Shown piece after piece: positions 14,646 to 17,708 of a DNA stretch of 17,708 bases (position 1 is the stretch's first letter; the number at the start of each line of letters is the position of its first letter). Origin of the DNA: an uncultured Prevotella sp. (lineage in GTDB: Bacteria; Bacteroidota; Bacteroidia; Bacteroidales; Bacteroidaceae); contig CALNBT010000214.1 in the NCBI GenBank assembly GCA_937874345.1, forward strand, positions 1-17,708, given 5' to 3'. The notes below the pieces were generated by a model. It had not been told where the DNA came from, searched no databases, and was given only the letters and a program-made list of their open reading frames with translations. The translations under genes were made by a program, and so were the position numbers.

Positions 14646-15341
14646 CTAAATCTCTATAATCACGTTGAATGTACCGCCAAACCGGGTGCCGCCGTTTCGG
14701 CCATATCCCGAAATGTACCAGGCATCGCCCGATGGGTTCTTTGTTTGCGTGAGCATCCGTTTGTATCTGATGCTCCATCCCAGATGGAAGGGACCCCAGA
14801 TCTTGGCTTCCACGCCAAACACGCCCTCAAGCCAATGGGCCTGCCAGGGAATGTCGTTCAGTGCGTATGGAATCGTGGTTCCCCATACCGGATCGGTAAG
14901 ACCGGGATGTGAAACCGAATATTTAAAGTTGGTATACCCGTAGCGGAATCCCGCATACAGACGATAATCATCGTGTTTGTTCTTGAGGATATTGAAGTCC
15001 ATACCAAGGCGTCCGTAGGGAGCCTTCGAGGTATAATGCAGTTTGGTATTGATGTCTTCGCTGTCGGCTTGCCCGTAGCCCAGTTCGATGACAGGGAAGT
15101 ATTTGTCGCGCAGATTGACACGGGCAGCCACCTCGTATTGTCCGTAGTCAGAGAATTTGAGCTGCAGGGGGCCTGCCAGGTCAACCGAAACGGAGACATG
15201 GCGAAACAAGCGTGTCGTATCTTTAGGCTGTGGTATGGCAATCTTGCGTTTCTGGCCCATTCCGGATATCGCGAAGATCAGCAGCAGACTAATACAGATA
15301 CTTCTTGAAATAGATATAGAAATTGGCTTTAAAAGACTCAT
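14646..15341 (-). CDS. DUF6048-like outer-membrane/exported protein
   Basis: The 231-residue protein begins with a signal-like segment (SICISLLLIFAISGMGQ, about 14-30). A series of beta strands with alternating aromatic residues follows: VSVSVDLAGPLQLKF, YFPVIELGYGQ, YGRLGMDFNIL, YRLYAGFRYGYTNFKYS, HWLEGVFGVEAKIWGPFHLGWSIRYK and GTFNVIIEI. This suggests a small outer-membrane barrel. I recognise it as the Bacteroidales DUF6048 type, paired with a DUF6452 lipoprotein gene; its function is unknown. The ATG at 15341 lies 53 bases inside the upstream gene. The next ATG would cut away the whole signal segment, so the overlap is probably real. It belongs to the glycosyltransferase-lipoprotein operon. 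Confidence 0.78.
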   Translation of the reverse strand: MSLLKPISISISRSICISLLLIFAISGMGQKRKIAIPQPKDTTRLFRHVSVSVDLAGPLQLKFSDYGQYEVAARVNLRDKYFPVIELGYGQADSEDINTKLHYTSKAPYGRLGMDFNILKNKHDDYRLYAGFRYGYTNFKYSVSHPGLTDPVWGTTIPYALNDIPWQAHWLEGVFGVEAKIWGPFHLGWSIRYKRMLTQTKNPSGDAWYISGYGRNGGTRFGGTFNVIIEI

Positions 15342-15765
15342 AATTCACGTTTGCGTTGTGGATGACAATACTGTCGATGGCATGATTGGTGGTGCTGACC
15401 TCGGTAATCTTGTGGAAGATCGCTGCCGGACAGTCAACCGATTCGAAGCGGGGATAGTCTTGTTTGCTGACTTTTACCGTATCGATAAATTGGTGGTTGG
15501 ACGTGGCAACCTTGAAATAGAACACGTCGGCCGAGTGTGCATAGCTGATGGGCAAGGTGATGCTGTCAACGCCCACCGCCCGGTTGAGTACCACCGAGTC
15601 GTTGCCGTTGTCGATGTCTGTCGTGATGGACAGGGTGTCGGCAAGCTTGGTCACGTCACCCTTCAGTCGGTAGCTGGTCATTACCTGGTTGTTCAGCTGG
15701 CAATCAATGGACGAGCATGAAGAAACCAGCAGTGCGATGCCCATCCAACGGAGAATCTTTCTCAT
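15289..15765 (-). CDS. DUF6452-like lipoprotein
   Basis: The 158-residue protein has a lipoprotein signal: a basic start (MRKILRW), a hydrophobic core (MGIALLVSS) and a cysteine in LVSSCSS at about residue 17. The mature part is short and beta-rich (VMTSYRLKG, DTLSITTDI, DSITLPISYAHSADVFYFKVA) with a conserved-looking second cysteine in ESVDCPAAIFHKI. It resembles the Bacteroidales DUF6452 family, which is commonly encoded beside DUF6048 as it is here. No function is known. Its ATG overlaps the glycosyltransferase stop in an ATGA, so translation is coupled. Its last 53 bases also encode the signal region of the next gene in another frame. Confidence 0.78.
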   Translation of the reverse strand: MRKILRWMGIALLVSSCSSIDCQLNNQVMTSYRLKGDVTKLADTLSITTDIDNGNDSVVLNRAVGVDSITLPISYAHSADVFYFKVATSNHQFIDTVKVSKQDYPRFESVDCPAAIFHKITEVSTTNHAIDSIVIHNANVNYESFKANFYIYFKKYLY

Positions 15766-16715
15766 CTGATGGTCTTTTCTATTTGATAATCGTTGCGGTT
15801 GGGGTTCCCTCGGCTGATGAGATCGCCCAGGAATCCGGCTAGAAACAGCTGGGTTCCAATCAACATTGTCGTAAGCGAGATATAGAAATACGGAGAATCG
15901 GTGATGAGACGCTGCGGAATATTGTTTGCCAATGCGTAGATCTTATCAAGACCGATAGCCAGAACGGCAAGAAAGCCGATGAAGAACATGATGGAACCGA
16001 TGAATCCAAAGACATGCATCGGCTTTTTACCAAAGTTGCTGAGGAACCATAAGGTAATGAGATCCAGGTATCCGTTGAAGAAACGGTTCAACCCGAACTT
16101 TGACGAGCCGTATTTGCGAGACCGATGTTGCACAACTTTCTCACCAATCTTCTCAAAACCGGCATTCTTCGCCAGGTAGGGGATGTATCGGTGCATCTCT
16201 CCATAAACCTCAATGTTCTTCACAACATTCTTGCGATAGGCCTTGAGACCGCAGTTGAAGTCGTGCAGGTTGTGGATGCCGCTTACCTTGCGTGCCGTTG
16301 CATTGAACAGTTTGGTAGGAAGAGTCTTGCTGAGCGGGTCGTATCGCTTTTGTTTCCAACCGGAAACCATGTCATAACCTTCGTCAACAATCATATGGTA
16401 AAGGCCCGGAATCTCGTCGGGAGAGTCTTGCAAGTCGGCATCCATGGTAATCACAACATTGCCTTCGGCCTTTGCAAAACCGCAGTACAAGGCGGCACTC
16501 TTGCCGTAGTTGCGACGGAAACCGATACCATGCACGGTATCTGACTGGTCAGACAGTTGTTGGATAATGTCCCAAGAATGGTCGGTAGAGCCGTCGTTGA
16601 TAAAGATTACTTCAAAAGAGAAGTTGTTTTGTTTCATCACACGCTCAATCCATGCGTATAGTTCAGGTAACGATTCTTCCTCATTATAAAGAGGGATGAC
16701 AACGGATATGTCCAT
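15762..16715 (-). CDS. Family 2 glycosyltransferase with two C-terminal membrane helices (GtrB/DPM1-like)
   Basis: This enzyme transfers a sugar from a nucleotide donor, most likely onto a polyprenyl phosphate at the inner face of the membrane. The 317-residue protein shows a GT-A fold with VVIPLYNEEESLPEL (5-19), the donor-binding INDGSTDHS (39-47), the metal-binding DADLQDSPDEIP (92-103), FNCGLKAYR (153-161), and HRSRKYGSSKFGL (197-209), typical of the dolichol-phosphate-mannose synthase/ArnC/GtrB group. Two C-terminal hydrophobic segments (about 233-257 and 277-300) match the GtrB architecture. The sugar and the final product cannot be told from sequence. It heads the lipoprotein/DUF6048 operon, coupled by ATGA to the lipoprotein gene. 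A 171-base gap with a possible promoter separates it from DUF4199 upstream. Confidence 0.93.
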   Translation of the reverse strand: MDISVVIPLYNEEESLPELYAWIERVMKQNNFSFEVIFINDGSTDHSWDIIQQLSDQSDTVHGIGFRRNYGKSAALYCGFAKAEGNVVITMDADLQDSPDEIPGLYHMIVDEGYDMVSGWKQKRYDPLSKTLPTKLFNATARKVSGIHNLHDFNCGLKAYRKNVVKNIEVYGEMHRYIPYLAKNAGFEKIGEKVVQHRSRKYGSSKFGLNRFFNGYLDLITLWFLSNFGKKPMHVFGFIGSIMFFIGFLAVLAIGLDKIYALANNIPQRLITDSPYFYISLTTMLIGTQLFLAGFLGDLISRGNPNRNDYQIEKTIR

Positions 16716-16787
16716 AGTGAAATATTTGAAAGAAGCTTTCTCTGAGCCTCGGCCTCGCAGGATAGTCTCAAAAAGAGGATTGATCCT

Positions 16788-16797
16788 TGCAAAGGCA
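16788..16797 (-). promoter_or_regulatory. Possible promoter box for the glycosyltransferase operon
   Basis: The minus strand reads TGCCTTTGCA, one base away from the TAnnTTTGCA box used elsewhere in the window. It lies about 72 bases before the ATG at 16715. No good -33 element is visible. Confidence 0.35.
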
Positions 16798-16840
16798 ACA
16801 AGCCGGCAAAAAGCTACTTGTTTGTTTTCGGTATTGAATC

Positions 16841-16858
16841 ATCACAGATCGCTGTGAT
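16841..16858. repeat. 7-bp perfect inverted repeat in the DUF4199-glycosyltransferase gap
   Basis: ATCACAG (16841-16847) and CTGTGAT (16852-16858) flank ATCG. On the minus strand it lies 28 bases after the DUF4199 stop and upstream of the possible glycosyltransferase promoter. It could be a terminator stem without a U-run or an operator. Confidence 0.5.
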
Positions 16859-16886
16859 ATGTTGTCCAAAGGGTTTCCCCGAAGGA

Positions 16887-17408
16887 TTAATGTCTTGCCC
16901 GCCTTGCACCGATGAGGGCAGCAAACAGACTGACAAACGATCCGATGAAGATATTTTGCATCATGAATGTAAAGGCCTTTTCGATGGGCGACATGCCACT
17001 TAGGATACCCAAGGTAGCGTAAGCATCAGCGGTATCGATGCCATTTTGCTTGTATATGGGACCGATAATTTTTAATGCATCTAATAGCATCTGGACAAAC
17101 TTACCGCTGTCCAAGAACTGAAAATACAGAAACTGAACCACAGCAAACAGCATCGAAGCATAGAAAAACGTAAAGCAGCCATATGCAAATGCCCGTCTGA
17201 AAGAGATGACTCCATCGAGTGCATTCGTGCGAAACTTGATCAATCGCCACAAGACAAAAAATGGAGTGGCAACAATCAACAGACTGCCCAACATACTTTG
17301 GGGCAAGTATATCATCAAAACAAAGCTGGCCGTCCATAGAAGGGCTAGCAGCGCACCGTCGATGCGGGCAAAAGCTTTGACTTGTATCAATGAAAGAATA
17401 TTCAACAT
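16887..17408 (-). CDS. DUF4199 family integral membrane protein
   Basis: The 173-residue protein has four hydrophobic segments (about 18-37, 40-57, 72-98 and 145-168) and the DUF4199 pattern: an opening LIQVKAFARIDGALLALLW, FRRAFAYGCFTFFYASMLFAV in the middle, and FTFMMQNIFIGSFVSLFAALIGAR at the end. In Bacteroidetes this gene is often found immediately upstream of a GT2 glycosyltransferase, as here, but its function is unknown. The first ATG is at 17408. A TTG at 17420 lies within the -7 box itself and cannot be the start if that box is used. With the box at 17416-17425, the message would have a leader of only a few bases. Confidence 0.88.
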   Translation of the reverse strand: MLNILSLIQVKAFARIDGALLALLWTASFVLMIYLPQSMLGSLLIVATPFFVLWRLIKFRTNALDGVISFRRAFAYGCFTFFYASMLFAVVQFLYFQFLDSGKFVQMLLDALKIIGPIYKQNGIDTADAYATLGILSGMSPIEKAFTFMMQNIFIGSFVSLFAALIGARRARH

Positions 17409-17415
17409 AATTGTC

Positions 17416-17425
17416 TGCAAAATTA
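17416..17425 (-). promoter_or_regulatory. -7 promoter box for DUF4199
   Basis: The minus strand reads TAATTTTGCA, matching TAnnTTTG plus GCA. The bases just upstream on that strand (AGATAATTTGCG) nearly repeat those before the TPR-ribH operon. Transcription should start at about 17411-17414, only 3-6 bases before the ATG at 17408. A TCTG at the -33 distance is a partial match to TTTG. Confidence 0.55.
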
Positions 17426-17519
17426 CGCAAATTATCTTACATTCCTCAGAATGGGTGGGATATTATTCGTTAAAAATCATTGAAAAGATATCGAAGTGAT
17501 AATTTTTTTTGGCGAAGGT

Positions 17520-17552
17520 GTTGGATGTTCAATAGATTTTATTACCTTTGCA
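17520..17552 (+). promoter_or_regulatory. Promoter of the SRP RNA-tRNA-Thr unit
   Basis: GTTG at 17520-17523 serves as the -33 element and TACCTTTG at 17543-17550 (continued as CA) as the -7 box, separated by 19 bases, which is the Bacteroidetes arrangement. It is the best promoter in the window. Transcription should begin a few bases after 17552, shortly before the mature RNA end at 17566. Confidence 0.75.
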
Positions 17553-17565
17553 TCCGCTAATAAAC

Positions 17566-17665
17566 GGGCAAGTCTTTTACGGTCAGCTCCCTTTGACTCC
17601 CCCAGGGCGGGAACGCAGCAAGGGTAATTGGTTGTAGCGGCGCGATAAAAGTAGCTTGCCCACCC
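17566..17665 (+). ncRNA. ffs: Signal recognition particle RNA, small bacterial type (4.5S)
   Basis: This RNA forms the signal recognition particle with Ffh and brings membrane and secreted proteins to the translocon. The ends pair as GGGCAAG (17566-17572) with CTTGCCC (17655-17661), followed by an ACCC tail as in other 4.5S RNAs. The conserved Ffh-binding domain is clear: CAGG (17603-17606) opposite AGCA (17617-17620), then a GCG/CGC stem closed by a GGAA tetraloop (17610-17613). The hallmark GGTCAG (17581-17586) and AGGGTAA (17621-17627) are also present. The RNA is about 100 bases long. Its 3' tail abuts the tRNA gene with no terminator between. Confidence 0.95.
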
Positions 17666-17708
17666 GCCTCTTTAGCTCAGTTGGCCAGAGCACGTGATTT
17701 GTAATCTC
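17666..17708 (+). tRNA. tRNA-Thr (anticodon UGU), 5' part, cut by window end
   Basis: Acceptor 5' strand GCCTCTT (17666-17672), then T8-A9, the D arm GCTC (17675-17678) with GAGC (17688-17691), the anticodon stem from CGTGA (17693-17697), and the loop TTTGTAA (17698-17704) with anticodon TGT at 17700-17702. The visible 3' side of the stem (TCTC) pairs except for one U-U mismatch at positions 29-41. The T arm and acceptor 3' end lie outside the window. Confidence 0.93.

Noticed and set aside
13495..14649. Long plus-strand open frame of 384 codons opposite apbE
   Set aside because: It is fully antisense to a well-supported apbE gene, carries no recognisable domain, and has the skewed composition of a frame shadow.
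16841..16858. Cyclic-AMP receptor binding site
   Set aside because: A CRP site has TGTGA facing TCACA with six bases between. Here the halves are in the opposite order and the spacing is different.
1..17708. CRISPR, prophage, insertion sequence, toxin-antitoxin or anti-phage system
   Set aside because: No regular spaced repeats, transposase, integrase, nuclease-helicase set or paired small toxin genes were found; the gene set is housekeeping and envelope.

Overview
The window reads as an ordinary stretch of chromosome from a member of the Bacteroidales, most likely Prevotella or a close relative. The evidence is threefold. Five genes or RNA units have a Bacteroidetes-type -7 promoter box (TAnnTTTG, here always continued as TAnnTTTGCA). 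Shine-Dalgarno sequences are largely absent. The protein families are typical of the group: DUF4199, DUF6048- and DUF6452-like proteins, a TonB-receptor-like outer membrane beta-barrel protein, and the pairings TPR protein-ribH and recF-DUF721. I see no prophage, transposase, integrase, CRISPR array, toxin-antitoxin pair or defence locus.

Layout. Bases 1-471 (+) are the 3' end of an outer-membrane beta-barrel gene. It ends at a strong bidirectional hairpin terminator facing a small unknown gene (583-966, -). Next, on the minus strand, come a stand-alone DEDDh exonuclease (1102-1599) and a TPR membrane protein plus lumazine synthase operon (2191-2892, 1713-2186). A divergent promoter region (2893-3100) separates these from recF and a DUF721 gene on the plus strand (3101-4607). 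From 4657 to 17408 all protein genes are on the minus strand, in three blocks read from right to left. The first is DUF4199, then GT2 glycosyltransferase, DUF6452-like lipoprotein, DUF6048-like protein, apbE, a Crp/Fnr-type regulator and a large outer-membrane beta-barrel protein. The second is M3 peptidase, dCMP deaminase, S41 C-terminal processing protease and 5-formyl-THF cyclo-ligase. The two blocks are separated by a 356-base (383 with the preferred peptidase start) hairpin-rich gap (9537-9892). The window ends on the plus strand with the SRP 4.5S RNA gene, followed at once by a tRNA-Thr(UGU) gene cut by the window edge.

Function. The content is mostly housekeeping: recombination repair (RecF), flavin synthesis (RibH) and flavin attachment (ApbE), folate and pyrimidine metabolism (cyclo-ligase, dCMP deaminase), proteolysis (M3, S41), envelope proteins, and protein export (SRP RNA).

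No convincing new protein system is present. The best leads are non-coding: a cluster of three hairpins with a promoter-like box at 9732-9853, possibly a small RNA; the SRP RNA/tRNA junction, where one cut could mature both RNAs; a strong hairpin just before the cyclo-ligase start codon; and an in-frame duplication of a gene's last codons including its stop.
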